DNA from: Streptomyces sp. 1-11
Lineage (GTDB): Bacteria; Actinomycetota; Actinomycetes; Streptomycetales; Streptomycetaceae
NCBI RefSeq assembly: GCF_007176755.1
Contig: NZ_BJTV01000013.1
Span: 124,001-188,000 of the forward strand
Length of the DNA: 64,000 bases
Direction of reading: 5' to 3'
Below are positions 1 to 7,991 of this stretch, piece by piece (positions within the stretch are counted from its first letter, which is position 1; every line of letters begins with the position of its first letter). A model generated the notes under the pieces. It saw nothing but the letters and a program-made list of their open reading frames with translations, searched no databases and was not told the origin of the DNA. The position numbers and the translations under genes were made by a program.

Positions 1-233
1 CGTTCGCGGCCGTCCGCGCTCTGCGGCGCGGCCTGTTCGATCAGCCCGTGCTCGGCGAGCTTGCGCAGGTGGTAGCTGACCAGCGAGACGGCCTCGTCGA
101 CCTGGTCGGCGAGGTGCGAGGCGGTCGCCTTGTCGGCCACGCACAGGGCTCGGTACAGCTTCATCCGCAGCGGGTGGGCCAGCGCCTTGAGCGTGCCCAC
201 GTCCGTGATGGGACGGCTCCCCTTGGCTTTCAT
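1..233 (-). CDS. ArsR-family winged-helix transcriptional regulator (partial)
   Basis: This is the first 77 codons of a helix-turn-helix regulator; the rest lies beyond the left edge. The reading starts MKAKGSRPITDV, followed by LKALAHPLRMKLYRAL, the typical first helix of ArsR/HTH_20 proteins. A helix-turn-helix follows at about residues 39-64, with VSYHLRKLAEHG as the recognition helix. An in-frame ATG lies 6 bases further upstream (239). A promoter-like TTGTGC-N17-TAGGGT at 269-241 would start the transcript almost at the ATG, so the message may be leaderless. Two near-palindromic TTGC(G/A)CAA boxes overlap the -35 region, suggesting autoregulation. The ligand and target genes cannot be told from this fragment. 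Confidence 0.85.
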   Translation of the reverse strand, partial: MKAKGSRPITDVGTLKALAHPLRMKLYRALCVADKATASHLADQVDEAVSLVSYHLRKLAEHGLIEQAAPQSADGRE

Positions 234-261
234 GTGCATGACCCTAGATGTGAAAGGAAAC

Positions 262-283
262 TTGCACAATGGATGTTGCGCAA
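262..283 (-). promoter_or_regulatory. Paired TTGCNCAA boxes, candidate ArsR operator
   Basis: On the + strand, TTGCACAA (262-269) and TTGCGCAA (276-283) are separated by 6 bases, giving 14-bp centre spacing. The first overlaps the putative -35 (TTGTGC on the minus strand, 269-264) of the ArsR-type gene, whose putative -10 is TAGGGT at 246-241. The symmetry and placement suggest a dimer-binding autoregulatory site. This is inference; no binding site for this family member is known to me. Confidence 0.45.
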
Positions 284-323
284 TTTCTCTTTCGCATCAG
301 CCGCGCGGAGGGGCAGGGCATGG

Positions 324-361
324 GAGAGCCCCGGCCGCCTCGACGGGCGACCGGGGCTCTC
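324..361. terminator. Hairpin terminator of the his operon
   Basis: An 11-base inverted repeat (GAGAGCCCCGG at 324-334, CCGGGGCTCTC at 351-361) lies 20 bases beyond the hisF stop codon. There is no strong T-tract, as is common in Streptomyces. It probably ends the his transcript on the minus strand. Confidence 0.65.
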
Positions 362-380
362 TCGTGGCCTTGCGCGGACG

Positions 381-1136
381 TCACCGCACGGGGTGGCCCG
401 CTTCCCGCAGGGTCTGCTTGACCTCGCCGATGCGCAGGTCGCCGAAGTGGAAGACGGAGGCGGCCAGGACCGCGTCCGCGCCCGCGCCGACGGCCGGCGG
501 GAAGTCCGCCAGCCGGCCCGCGCCGCCGGAGGCGATCACCGGGACGGTGACGTGCTTGCGGACGGCCGCGATCATCTCCAGGTCGTAGCCGTCCTTGGTG
601 CCGTCGGCGTCCATGGAGTTGAGCAGGATCTCCCCGGCGCCCAGCTCGGCGGCGCGGTGGGCCCACTCGACGGCGTCGATGCCGGTGCCCCTGCGGCCGC
701 CGTGGGTCGTCACCTCGAAGCCGCCGCCGCCGGTGCGGCGCGCGTCCACCGACAGCACCAGCACCTGCCGGCCGAACCGCTCCGCGATCTCCCGGATCAG
801 GTCGGGGCGGGCGATGGCCGCGGTGTTCACGCCCACCTTGTCGGCGCCGGCCCGCAGCAGCCGGTCCACGTCCTCGGCGGTGCGCACGCCGCCGCCGACC
901 GTCAGCGGGATGAACACCTGCTCGGCGGTGCGCCGCACCACGTCGTACGTGGTCTCGCGGTCGCCCGAGGACGCGGTGATGTCCAGGAACGTCAGCTCGT
1001 CGGCGCCCTCGGCGTCGTACACCTTGGCCATCTCGACGGGGTCGCCCGCGTCGCGCAGGTTCTGGAAGTTGACGCCCTTGACGACCCGGCCGTTGTCCAC
1101 GTCCAGGCAGGGGATGACTCGGACCGCCAGGGTCAT
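381..1136 (-). CDS. hisF: Imidazole glycerol phosphate synthase, cyclase subunit HisF
   Basis: HisF uses ammonia from HisH to convert PRFAR into imidazole glycerol phosphate and AICAR in histidine synthesis. The 251-residue product is the usual length of this (beta/alpha)8 barrel. The two catalytic aspartates are visible: Asp12 in IPCLDVDNGRVVKG and Asp131 in LSVDARR. The phosphate-binding loops GGGVR (81-85) and ASGGAG are intact. The start ATG shares its A with the TGA of the RidA-type gene (TGATG), so the two are translationally coupled. It is the last gene of the operon and is followed by a hairpin terminator. Confidence 0.97.
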   Translation of the reverse strand: MTLAVRVIPCLDVDNGRVVKGVNFQNLRDAGDPVEMAKVYDAEGADELTFLDITASSGDRETTYDVVRRTAEQVFIPLTVGGGVRTAEDVDRLLRAGADKVGVNTAAIARPDLIREIAERFGRQVLVLSVDARRTGGGGFEVTTHGGRRGTGIDAVEWAHRAAELGAGEILLNSMDADGTKDGYDLEMIAAVRKHVTVPVIASGGAGRLADFPPAVGAGADAVLAASVFHFGDLRIGEVKQTLREAGHPVR

Positions 1137-1537
1137 CAGGTCACGGCTCCTCTGAATGCTTCTAGTTCCACTTCGACCAGGATGCGCGGGTCGACGAAGC
1201 CCTCCACGACCAGCAGGGTCGCGGCCGGACGCACGGAGTCGAAGATCTCCTTGTGGGCGCGGCCCACGGCGTCCACGTCCCGCACATGGGTCAGGTACAT
1301 CCGCGTGCGCAGCACGGACGCGATGCCGAGGCCGAACTCGCCGATCGCCTCCAGGGCGCTGGTGAAGGCCACCTTGGCCTGCTCGTAGGGGTCGCCCTCC
1401 CCGTACAGCACGTCGCCGCGGAAGGACGACGTGCCGGCCACCAGCACCCGGTCGCCGGCCGCGACGGCGCGCGCGAATCCGAAACTGTCTTCCCAGGGGC
1501 TTCCGCTCTGCACGCGCCGCACGGCTTCGGACGTCAT
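1136..1537 (-). CDS. RidA/YjgF-family protein inside the his operon
   Basis: A 133-residue protein of the RidA (YjgF/YER057c/UK114) superfamily. RidA proper hydrolyses reactive enamine/imine intermediates released by PLP enzymes. Family features include GTSSFRGDVLYGEGDPYEQ, a central stretch near RTRMYLTHVRDVDAV, and the C-terminal VEGFVDPRILVEVELEAF, where the conserved arginine precedes ILVE. The ATG start overlaps the priA stop by 4 bases (ATGA) and the stop overlaps hisF, so it is wedged between two his genes and co-translated with both. It is shorter and more divergent than archetypal RidA, so the exact substrate is unknown. The location suggests protection of, or a side role in, histidine synthesis; that is inference. 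Confidence 0.85.
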   Translation of the reverse strand: MTSEAVRRVQSGSPWEDSFGFARAVAAGDRVLVAGTSSFRGDVLYGEGDPYEQAKVAFTSALEAIGEFGLGIASVLRTRMYLTHVRDVDAVGRAHKEIFDSVRPAATLLVVEGFVDPRILVEVELEAFRGAVT

Positions 1538-2259
1538 GACGACACAGCCTCCAAGGCCTCTTCCAGGGTGAACGCCTTCGCGTACAGGGCCTTCCCGACG
1601 ATGGAGCCCTCGACACCGAGGGGTACAAGACCGGCGATGGCACGCAGGTCGTCCAGGGACGACACGCCGCCGGACGCCACGACCGGGCGGTCCGTCGCCG
1701 CGCACACGTTCTTCAGCAGCTCCAGGTTCGGGCCCTGCAGGGTGCCGTCCTTGGCGATGTCGGTGACCACGTAGCGGGCGCAGCCCTCCTTGTCGAGGCG
1801 CGCCAGCGTCTCGTAGAGGTCGCCGCCGTCACGGGTCCAGCCGCGGCCGCGCAGGGTCGTGCCGCGCACGTCAAGGCCGACGGCGATCTTGTCGCCGTGC
1901 TCGGCGATGACCTTGGCGACCCACTCCGGGGTCTCCAGCGCGGCGGTGCCGAGGTTCACGCGGGTGCAGCCGGTGGCGAGGGCCGCGGCGAGGGTGTCGT
2001 CGTCGCGGATGCCGCCGGACAGCTCCACCTTGATGTCCATGGCCTTCGCGACCTCGGCGATCAGCTCGCGGTTGTCGCCGGTGCCGAAGGCGGCGTCCAG
2101 GTCGACCAGGTGCAGCCACTCGGCGCCGGAGCGCTGCCAGGCGAGTGCGGCCTCCAGCGGGGAGCCGTAGGAGGTCTCGGTCCCGGACTCGCCGTGCACG
2201 AGGCGCACGGCCTGGCCGTCGCGGACGTCGACGGCGGGGAGGAGTTCGAGCTTGGCCAT
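1534..2259 (-). CDS. priA: Phosphoribosyl isomerase A (HisA, probably also TrpF)
   Basis: This (beta/alpha)8 isomerase opens the ribose of ProFAR in histidine synthesis. In Streptomyces and mycobacteria the same enzyme (PriA) also isomerises phosphoribosylanthranilate for tryptophan because trpF is absent. The 241-residue protein has the general acid/base aspartates Asp11 (LLPAVDVRDG) and Asp171 (TDIAKDGT). Asp130 and Arg139 also match PriA positions I recall. No trpF is present here, but the whole genome is not visible, so dual activity is inferred from the lineage. ATG start; it overlaps the RidA-type gene by 4 bases and follows hisH by 3 bases. Confidence 0.96.
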   Translation of the reverse strand: MAKLELLPAVDVRDGQAVRLVHGESGTETSYGSPLEAALAWQRSGAEWLHLVDLDAAFGTGDNRELIAEVAKAMDIKVELSGGIRDDDTLAAALATGCTRVNLGTAALETPEWVAKVIAEHGDKIAVGLDVRGTTLRGRGWTRDGGDLYETLARLDKEGCARYVVTDIAKDGTLQGPNLELLKNVCAATDRPVVASGGVSSLDDLRAIAGLVPLGVEGSIVGKALYAKAFTLEEALEAVSS

Positions 2260-2262
2260 GGT

Positions 2263-2901
2263 CTACAGGGTTCCGATCCAGTTGGTGAGGAGCTGGGCTC
2301 CGGCGTCGCCGGACTTCTCGGGGTGGAACTGGGTGGCCCACAGGGCGCCGTTCTCCACGGCCGCCACGAAGGGCCTGCCGTGGGTGGACCAGGTGACCTT
2401 GGGGGCCGCGATCAGCGGGTTGTTCGTCTCCAGGGCCCAGTCGTGGACGGCGTAGGAGTGCACGAAGTAGAAGCGGGCGTCGGCGTCGAGGCCGGCGAAC
2501 AGCTCGGAGCCCTCCGGGGCGTCGACGGTGTTCCAGCCCATGTGGGGCACGACGTCGGCCTCCAGCGGCGCGACCGTGCCGGGCCACTCGTCGAGGCCCT
2601 CGGCCTCCACGCCGTGCTCGATGCCGCGCGCGAAGAGGATCTGCATGCCGACGCAGATGCCCATCACCGGCCGCCCGCCGGACAGCCGGCGGTCGACGAC
2701 CCAGTCGCCCCGGGCCGCGCGCAGGCCCTGCATGCACGCGGCGAACGCGCCGACGCCCGGTACCAGCAGGCCGTCGGCGTTCATGGCCCGGTCGAAGTCA
2801 CGGGTGATCTCGACGTCGGCCCCCACGCGCGCGAGGGCCCGCTCGGCGGAGCGTACGTTGCCGAAGCCGTAGTCGAAGACGACGACCTTCTTGGCGCTCA
2901 A
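2263..2901 (-). CDS. hisH: Imidazole glycerol phosphate synthase, glutaminase subunit HisH
   Basis: A class I glutamine amidotransferase that supplies ammonia to HisF. The triad is visible: nucleophile Cys83 in GICVGMQ and His193/Glu195 in QFHPEKSG. The length from this start is 212 residues, normal for HisH. I chose the TTG codon at 2901-2899. It overlaps the stop of the preceding small gene by 4 bases (TTGA) and sits 7 bases after GGAGG (2913-2909). The in-frame GTG at 2907 is only one base from that GGAGG and is less likely. Confidence 0.95.
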   Translation of the reverse strand: MSAKKVVVFDYGFGNVRSAERALARVGADVEITRDFDRAMNADGLLVPGVGAFAACMQGLRAARGDWVVDRRLSGGRPVMGICVGMQILFARGIEHGVEAEGLDEWPGTVAPLEADVVPHMGWNTVDAPEGSELFAGLDADARFYFVHSYAVHDWALETNNPLIAAPKVTWSTHGRPFVAAVENGALWATQFHPEKSGDAGAQLLTNWIGTL

Positions 2902-3062
2902 TTCCACACCTCCAGCCGCATGACGCCGGCGACCAGGCACATCGCGGCGCCGATCGAGAGCAGCACGATGAGGCTGGTGGGCATCTTCTGCTTGACGAAG
3001 GAGACGATGCCGCCGACCAGGAAGAGGCCGACGACGATCAGGACGGTGGACAGACCGTTCAT
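2898..3062 (-). CDS. Small hydrophobic membrane protein in the his operon
   Basis: A 54-residue protein, MNGLSTVLIVVGLF..., with two predicted membrane segments (about residues 4-24 and 29-48) joined by a short basic loop, SFVKQKM. It starts 4 bases after the hisB stop and its TGA overlaps the hisH TTG start, so it is translated as part of the operon. I do not recognise a named family. The conserved-looking position between hisB and hisH suggests a real gene, but no enzymatic role can be proposed from sequence. Confidence 0.8.
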   Translation of the reverse strand: MNGLSTVLIVVGLFLVGGIVSFVKQKMPTSLIVLLSIGAAMCLVAGVMRLEVWN

Positions 3063-3066
3063 GGGG

Positions 3067-3660
3067 TTACAGCGCGCCCTTCGTCGAGGGGAGGATGCCG
3101 GCCGCGCGCGGGTCGCGCTCGGAGGCGTAACGCAGCGCCCGGGCGAGCGCCTTGAACTGGCACTCCACGATGTGGTGCGCGTTGCGCCCGTAGGGCACGT
3201 GCACATGCAGGGCGACCTGTGCCTGGGCGACGAAGGACTCCAGGATGTGCCGGGTCATCGTGGTGTCGTACTCGCCGATCATCGGCGCCATGTTCTCCGG
3301 CTCGGTGTGCACGAGGTACGGGCGGCCGGAGAGGTCGACGGTGACCTGGGCGAGGGACTCGTCCAGCGGGACCGTGCAGTTGCCGAAGCGGTAGATGCCC
3401 ACCTTGTCGCCTAGGGCCTGCCGGAAGGCGGCGCCGAGCGCGAGGGCGGTGTCCTCGATGGTGTGGTGTGAGTCGATGTGCAGGTCGCCGTCGGTCTTCA
3501 CGGTCAGGTCGAACAGACCGTGCCGGCCGAGCTGGTCGAGCATGTGGTCGTAGAAGCCGACGCCGGTGGCGATGTCGGTCCGGCCGGTGCCGTCGAGGTC
3601 GATCTCGACCAGCACCGAGGTCTCCTTGGTGGTGCGCTCCACGCGTCCAACGCGGCTCAT
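3067..3660 (-). CDS. hisB: Imidazoleglycerol-phosphate dehydratase
   Basis: HisB dehydrates imidazole glycerol phosphate to imidazole acetol phosphate using two manganese ions. The 197-residue monofunctional form has both metal-binding repeats: HHTIED at residues 65-70 and HHIVE at 162-166. There is no N-terminal phosphatase domain, as usual outside enterobacteria. The ATG start overlaps the hisC stop by 4 bases (ATGA), and the gene ends in TAA, rare in this GC-rich genome. Confidence 0.97.
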   Translation of the reverse strand: MSRVGRVERTTKETSVLVEIDLDGTGRTDIATGVGFYDHMLDQLGRHGLFDLTVKTDGDLHIDSHHTIEDTALALGAAFRQALGDKVGIYRFGNCTVPLDESLAQVTVDLSGRPYLVHTEPENMAPMIGEYDTTMTRHILESFVAQAQVALHVHVPYGRNAHHIVECQFKALARALRYASERDPRAAGILPSTKGAL

Positions 3661-4763
3661 GACTGGGGCTCCTTCTGCAACTCACGGACCGCGTCGAGGA
3701 ACGCGTCGTTCTCCTGCGGGGTTCCGGCGGACACCCGCAGCCACCCCGGCACACCGTTGTCCCGGACCAGCACGCCCCGGTCGAGGATCTTCCGCCAGGC
3801 GTCGTGGGCGCTGTCGAACCGGCCGAACTGCACGAAGTTCGCGTCGGACTCGACCACCTCGTAGCCGGTCGCGCGCAGTTCGGCGACCAGCCGGTCCCGC
3901 TCGGACTTGAGCTGCTCGACATAGCCCAGCAGCGTGTCGGTGTGCTCCAGGGCGGCCAGGGCGGTCGCCTGCGTGATCGCCGAGAGGTGGTACGGCAGCC
4001 GGACGAGCTGTACGGCGTCCACGACCGCCGGGTCGGCGGCCAGGTAGCCGAGGCGCAGTCCCGCCGCGCCGAACGCCTTGGACATGGTGCGCGAGATCAC
4101 CAGGTGGGGCCGGCCCGCCAGCAGCGGCAGCAGCGATTGGCCGTGGCTGAACTCGACGTAGGCCTCGTCCACGATCACCATGGACGGCTTGGCCGCCTGG
4201 GCCGCCTCGTACAGCGCGAGGACCGTCTCGGGCGGCACGGCGTTGCCGGTGGGGTTGTTGGGGGTGGTGACGAAGACGACGTCGGGCCGGTGCTCGGCGA
4301 TGGCGCGCCGGGCGGCGGCGAGGTCGATGGAGAAGTCCTCGGTCCGGGGCCCGGAGATCCAGCCGGTGCCGGTGCCGCGCGCGATGAGCGCGTGCATCGA
4401 GTACGACGGCTCGAAGCCCATGGCCGTGCGGCCCGGCCCGCCGAAGGTCTGCAGCAGTTGCTGGATGACCTCGTTGGAGCCGTTGGCCGCCCAGACGTTC
4501 TCGACGCCGAGCGGGTGGTTCCCGGTGTCCGTCAGGTACTTGGCCAGCTCGGTGCGGAGCTGGACCGCGTCCCGGTCGGGGTAGCGGTTCAGGTTCCGGG
4601 CGGCCTCGCGCACCCGCTCCGCGATCCGCTCGACCAGCGGCTCGGGCAGCGGGTAGGGGTTCTCGTTGGTGTTCAGCCGTACGGGGACGTCCAGCTGGGG
4701 CGCGCCGTAGGGGGACTCGCCGCGCAGCTCGTCCCGTACGGGCAGATCGTCAATGCCGGTCAC
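3657..4763 (-). CDS. hisC: Histidinol-phosphate aminotransferase
   Basis: A PLP-dependent fold-type I aminotransferase that converts imidazole acetol phosphate and glutamate to histidinol phosphate. The 368-residue protein carries NTNENPYPLP near the N-terminus, TTPNNPTGN at about 166-174, VDEAYVEF at about 198-205, and the PLP lysine Lys229 in SRTMSKAFG. The start is GTG at 4763, which overlaps the hisD stop (GTGA). It lies between hisD and hisB and overlaps both. Confidence 0.97.
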   Translation of the reverse strand: MTGIDDLPVRDELRGESPYGAPQLDVPVRLNTNENPYPLPEPLVERIAERVREAARNLNRYPDRDAVQLRTELAKYLTDTGNHPLGVENVWAANGSNEVIQQLLQTFGGPGRTAMGFEPSYSMHALIARGTGTGWISGPRTEDFSIDLAAARRAIAEHRPDVVFVTTPNNPTGNAVPPETVLALYEAAQAAKPSMVIVDEAYVEFSHGQSLLPLLAGRPHLVISRTMSKAFGAAGLRLGYLAADPAVVDAVQLVRLPYHLSAITQATALAALEHTDTLLGYVEQLKSERDRLVAELRATGYEVVESDANFVQFGRFDSAHDAWRKILDRGVLVRDNGVPGWLRVSAGTPQENDAFLDAVRELQKEPQS

Positions 4764-6085
4764 TTGCTCGTCGGTACCTTCCAGCCGAACCGTGCCTTGA
4801 TCGCCGCGCCGTGCGCGGGCAGGTCCTCCGCCTCCGCCAGCGTGACCACGTGGTGCGCGACCTCGGCCAGCGCGTCCTTCGTGTAGTCGACGATGTGGAT
4901 GCCGCGCAGGAAGGACTGGACCGACAGGCCCGAGGAGTGGCAGGCGCAGCCGCCGGTGGGCAGGACGTGGTTGGACCCGGCCGCGTAGTCGCCGAGCGAG
5001 ACGGGCGCCCAGGGGCCGATGAAGATCGCGCCCGCGTTCCGCACCCGGCCGGCGACCGCGGCGGCGTCGGCGGTCTGGATCTCCAGGTGCTCGGCGCCGT
5101 AGGCGTCGACCACCCGCAGGCCCTCCTCGACGCCGTCCACGAGGACGATCGCGGACTGCTTGCCGGCCAGGGCCGGGCGGATCCGGTCCTCGACGTGCCG
5201 GGTGGCCGCGACCTGCGGCTCCAGTTCCTTCTCCACCGCGTGGGCCAGCTCGGTGGAGTCGGTGACCAGCACGGCCGCCGCGAGCGGGTCGTGCTCGGCC
5301 TGGCTGATCAGGTCCGAGGCGACGTGCACCGGGTCGGCGGTGTCGTCCGCGAGGATCGCGATCTCGGTCGGGCCGGCCTCGGCGTCGATGCCGATCTTCC
5401 CGGTGAAGTAGCGCTTGGCCGCCGCCACCCAGATGTTGCCGGGGCCGGTGACCATGTTGGCGGGCGGGCAGGACTCGGTGCCGTACGCGAACATCGCGAC
5501 GGCCGTGGCGCCGCCGGCCGCGTAGACCTCGTCCACGCCGAGCAGCGCGCACGCGGCGAGGATCGTCGGGTGCGGCAGTCCGCCGAACTCGGCCTGCGCC
5601 GGGGAGGCGAGCGCGATCGACTCGACTCCGGCCTCCTGCGCCGGAACCACGTTCATGATCACGGACGAGGGGTAGACGGACCGGCCGCCGGGCGCGTACA
5701 GCCCGACGCGATCGACCGGCACCCACTTCTCGGTCACGGAGCCGCCGGGCACGACCTGGGTGGTGTGCGTAGAGCGGCGCTGCGCGCGGTGGACCAGGCG
5801 GGCCCGGCGGACGGACTCCTCCAGGGCGGCGCGCACGGCCGGGTCGAGGGTCTGGAGCGCCTCGGTGAGCGCCTCGGCCGGGACACGGACGGATTCCAGC
5901 CGTACTCCGTCGAACTTCTCGGCGAAGTCGATCAGCGCCGCGTCGCCCCGATGATGCACGGCCTCGCAGATCGGACGCACCTTCTCCAGGGCGGCCTGAA
6001 CGTCGAAGTCGGCTCGGGGCAGCAGGTCGCGCAGGGCGGGGCCCTCGGGGAGGGCGTCGCCGCGCAGATCGATTCGGGAGATCAC
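4760..6085 (-). CDS. hisD: Histidinol dehydrogenase
   Basis: A zinc- and NAD-dependent enzyme that oxidises L-histidinol to histidine in two steps. From the GTG at 6085 (start MISRIDLRGD) the product is 441 residues, the normal family length. Characteristic stretches include GGRSVYPSSVIMN, GPGNIWVAAAKRYF, AGPTEIAILADD, a QAEHDP loop and a C-terminal HVLPTGG. It is the first gene of the operon; the leader upstream contains a perfect 6+6 palindrome (6127-6143). Longer upstream readings have no support. Confidence 0.97.
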   Translation of the reverse strand: MISRIDLRGDALPEGPALRDLLPRADFDVQAALEKVRPICEAVHHRGDAALIDFAEKFDGVRLESVRVPAEALTEALQTLDPAVRAALEESVRRARLVHRAQRRSTHTTQVVPGGSVTEKWVPVDRVGLYAPGGRSVYPSSVIMNVVPAQEAGVESIALASPAQAEFGGLPHPTILAACALLGVDEVYAAGGATAVAMFAYGTESCPPANMVTGPGNIWVAAAKRYFTGKIGIDAEAGPTEIAILADDTADPVHVASDLISQAEHDPLAAAVLVTDSTELAHAVEKELEPQVAATRHVEDRIRPALAGKQSAIVLVDGVEEGLRVVDAYGAEHLEIQTADAAAVAGRVRNAGAIFIGPWAPVSLGDYAAGSNHVLPTGGCACHSSGLSVQSFLRGIHIVDYTKDALAEVAHHVVTLAEAEDLPAHGAAIKARFGWKVPTSK

Positions 6086-6126
6086 GTACTCAATTCTCTC
6101 AGACCCGCACCGGGACCCGTCCGCGC

Positions 6127-6143
6127 GTATCAATGGCTGATAC
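6127..6143. promoter_or_regulatory. GTATCA-N5-TGATAC palindrome upstream of hisD
   Basis: A perfect inverted repeat, GTATCA (6127-6132) and TGATAC (6138-6143), lies about 42 bases upstream of the hisD start and 121 bases upstream of the divergent gene at 6264. The size and symmetry suit a dimeric repressor. I found no T-box signature here. Which gene it controls and which protein binds it are unknown. Confidence 0.4.
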
Positions 6144-6263
6144 AGAACGTGGCCGGAACGTGGAAGATCACCTTCACCATTAGTGTGCCGGGCGTCACTC
6201 AGCGGGCATGAACGGGTGTACGAGCAGGCGACTTGTGGTTGGGCGAGGAAGAAGGAAAGAGCG

Positions 6264-7841
6264 GTGACCGAGGGGGCCGGCGGTGACGCCGGAGATCTGC
6301 CGGAGGGCCTGAGCGCGGCCGAGGCCGGCATGTGGCAGGCCTTCCGCAACGGCAGCGTGTACGACCTGAGCAGCGGTGACGCGGCGGTGGACGATCCGCA
6401 CGGCGGGCACCCCTGGGGTCCCGAGCGGAGCGTCCGGGCGCGCATCGTGTGCTGGCTGCTGCTGGACGGGCCGCCCGCGCTCGCCGGGCGGGTGTCCGCG
6501 CTGAAGCTGGCCGGGATACGGATCACCGGCACGCTGGAACTGGCGGGCGGCACGGTCACGCCGTACGTGGAGATGCGCGGCTGCCGCTTCGACGACCAGG
6601 TCCTGCTGCCCGAGGCGCGCTTCACCACCGTGCGCCTGGTGGACTGCGCGATGCCCCGGCTGGAGGCGGCCCGGGTCACCACCGAGGGCGACCTGCACCT
6701 GCCGCGCTGCCGCTTCCGCACCGGGGTGCGGCTGACCGACGCGCACATCGGCACGGACCTGCTGCTGAACCAGGCGGTGGTGTACCAGGACCGCAGCGGG
6801 CGGTCGATCGCCGCCGACGGCATGAGCGTCGGCCAGGACCTGCAGGCGGAGCTGCTGGAGTCGTACGGCGAGATGAGCCTGCGCGGGGCCCAGGTCGGGG
6901 GTTCGCTGAGCCTGCGGGGGGCGAAACTGGCCAATCCGTACGCGCGGCTCGCCCTGAACGCCCCCCAGCTCACGGTGGAGCGCACCCTGTACCTGACCCC
7001 GGCGGGCGTGGGCAGTCCGCTGCTGAGCGGGACCACCCCGGCGCGCGGGACGCGTATCCAGCGCTTCGAGTGCCAGGGCGGGGTGCGGCTGGACGACGGC
7101 CGGTTCGGGGACGCCGTGGACCTGGAGCGGGCCCGGTTCGTCCTCACCGACGACCAGGACCTGTCGCTGCGCCGGGTGCAGACGCCGGAGCTGCGGTTCC
7201 TGGGCGACCGGCCGCAGCGAGGGCAAGTGAAGCTGTCCGGCGCGCGGGTCGTCAACCTGGTGGACCGCGCGGGGAGCTGGCCGGGCCCGGGCAGCCTGCA
7301 CATGGGCGGCTTCACCTACGAGAGCCTGGTCCCGCGCGGCCCGTTCCCGCTGACCCGGCGGCTCGACTGGGTGGCGGCGGCCACCGCCGAGTACAACCCG
7401 GAGCCGTACGAGCGGCTGGCCGCGGTGCTGCGCGCCGCCGGGGAGGACGAGGACGCCCGCGAGGTGCTGCTCGCCAAGCAGCGCCGGCGCCGCGAGACGC
7501 TGCCGCCGGCCGGCAAGGTCTGGGGCATCGTGCAGGACTGGGCCGTGGCCTACGGCTACCGGCCGGGCCGGGCGGCGGTGTGGATGGCGGTGCTGTGGGC
7601 GGCGGGCACGCTCGCCTTCGCGCACGCCGGGCATCCGCCGGTGGACTCCGGCGAGCACCCGTACTGGAGTCCCGCCCTGTTCACGCTGGACCTGCTGCTG
7701 CCGGTGATCGACCTGGGCCAGGTCGGCCAGTGGCAGCTGCGCGGCGGCTGGCAGTGGCTGGCCGCGGCGATGATCATCATGGGCTGGATACTCGCGACCA
7801 CCGTGGCCGCGGGAGCGACCCGGCTGCTGCGGCGGAGCTGA
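6264..7841 (+). CDS. Beta-helix-like protein with C-terminal membrane anchor, function unknown
   Basis: A 525-residue protein. From about residue 70 to 350 there are recurring short strands of the kind seen in right-handed beta-helices or bactofilins, for example ITGTLELAGG, MRGCRFDDQVLL, MSLRGAQVGGSLSLRGA and GGVRLDDGRFGD. A charged stretch follows (YNPEPYERLAAVLRAAGEDEDAREVLLAKQRRRR), then two membrane segments at about 430-452 and 495-517. Start GTG at 6264 after GAAGGAAAG; the upstream reading lacks a ribosome site. I recall similar Streptomyces proteins carrying a vague oxidoreductase label, but no nucleotide-binding or redox motif is visible. A membrane-attached scaffold is inference. 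Confidence 0.75.
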   Translation: MTEGAGGDAGDLPEGLSAAEAGMWQAFRNGSVYDLSSGDAAVDDPHGGHPWGPERSVRARIVCWLLLDGPPALAGRVSALKLAGIRITGTLELAGGTVTPYVEMRGCRFDDQVLLPEARFTTVRLVDCAMPRLEAARVTTEGDLHLPRCRFRTGVRLTDAHIGTDLLLNQAVVYQDRSGRSIAADGMSVGQDLQAELLESYGEMSLRGAQVGGSLSLRGAKLANPYARLALNAPQLTVERTLYLTPAGVGSPLLSGTTPARGTRIQRFECQGGVRLDDGRFGDAVDLERARFVLTDDQDLSLRRVQTPELRFLGDRPQRGQVKLSGARVVNLVDRAGSWPGPGSLHMGGFTYESLVPRGPFPLTRRLDWVAAATAEYNPEPYERLAAVLRAAGEDEDAREVLLAKQRRRRETLPPAGKVWGIVQDWAVAYGYRPGRAAVWMAVLWAAGTLAFAHAGHPPVDSGEHPYWSPALFTLDLLLPVIDLGQVGQWQLRGGWQWLAAAMIIMGWILATTVAAGATRLLRRS

Positions 7842-7991
7842 GGCGCACGGGGAGGGCGCGCCGGGGGGGGCTCGCGGGCTGGTGCACCACATCGGCCGAA
7901 GGGTCACCCTTTGCCCGTCCTTGACTCTGCGTCCTACAACCTTTCCCGACTTGGCGGGGCCCTCTGGCGCTCTCCCGACCTGGGTCTTTCA

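Noticed and set aside
6086..6263. Possible T-box or attenuator controlling hisD
   Set aside because: No GGTGGTACCGCG-type T-box sequence, no specifier-loop landmarks and no histidine-rich leader peptide were found.
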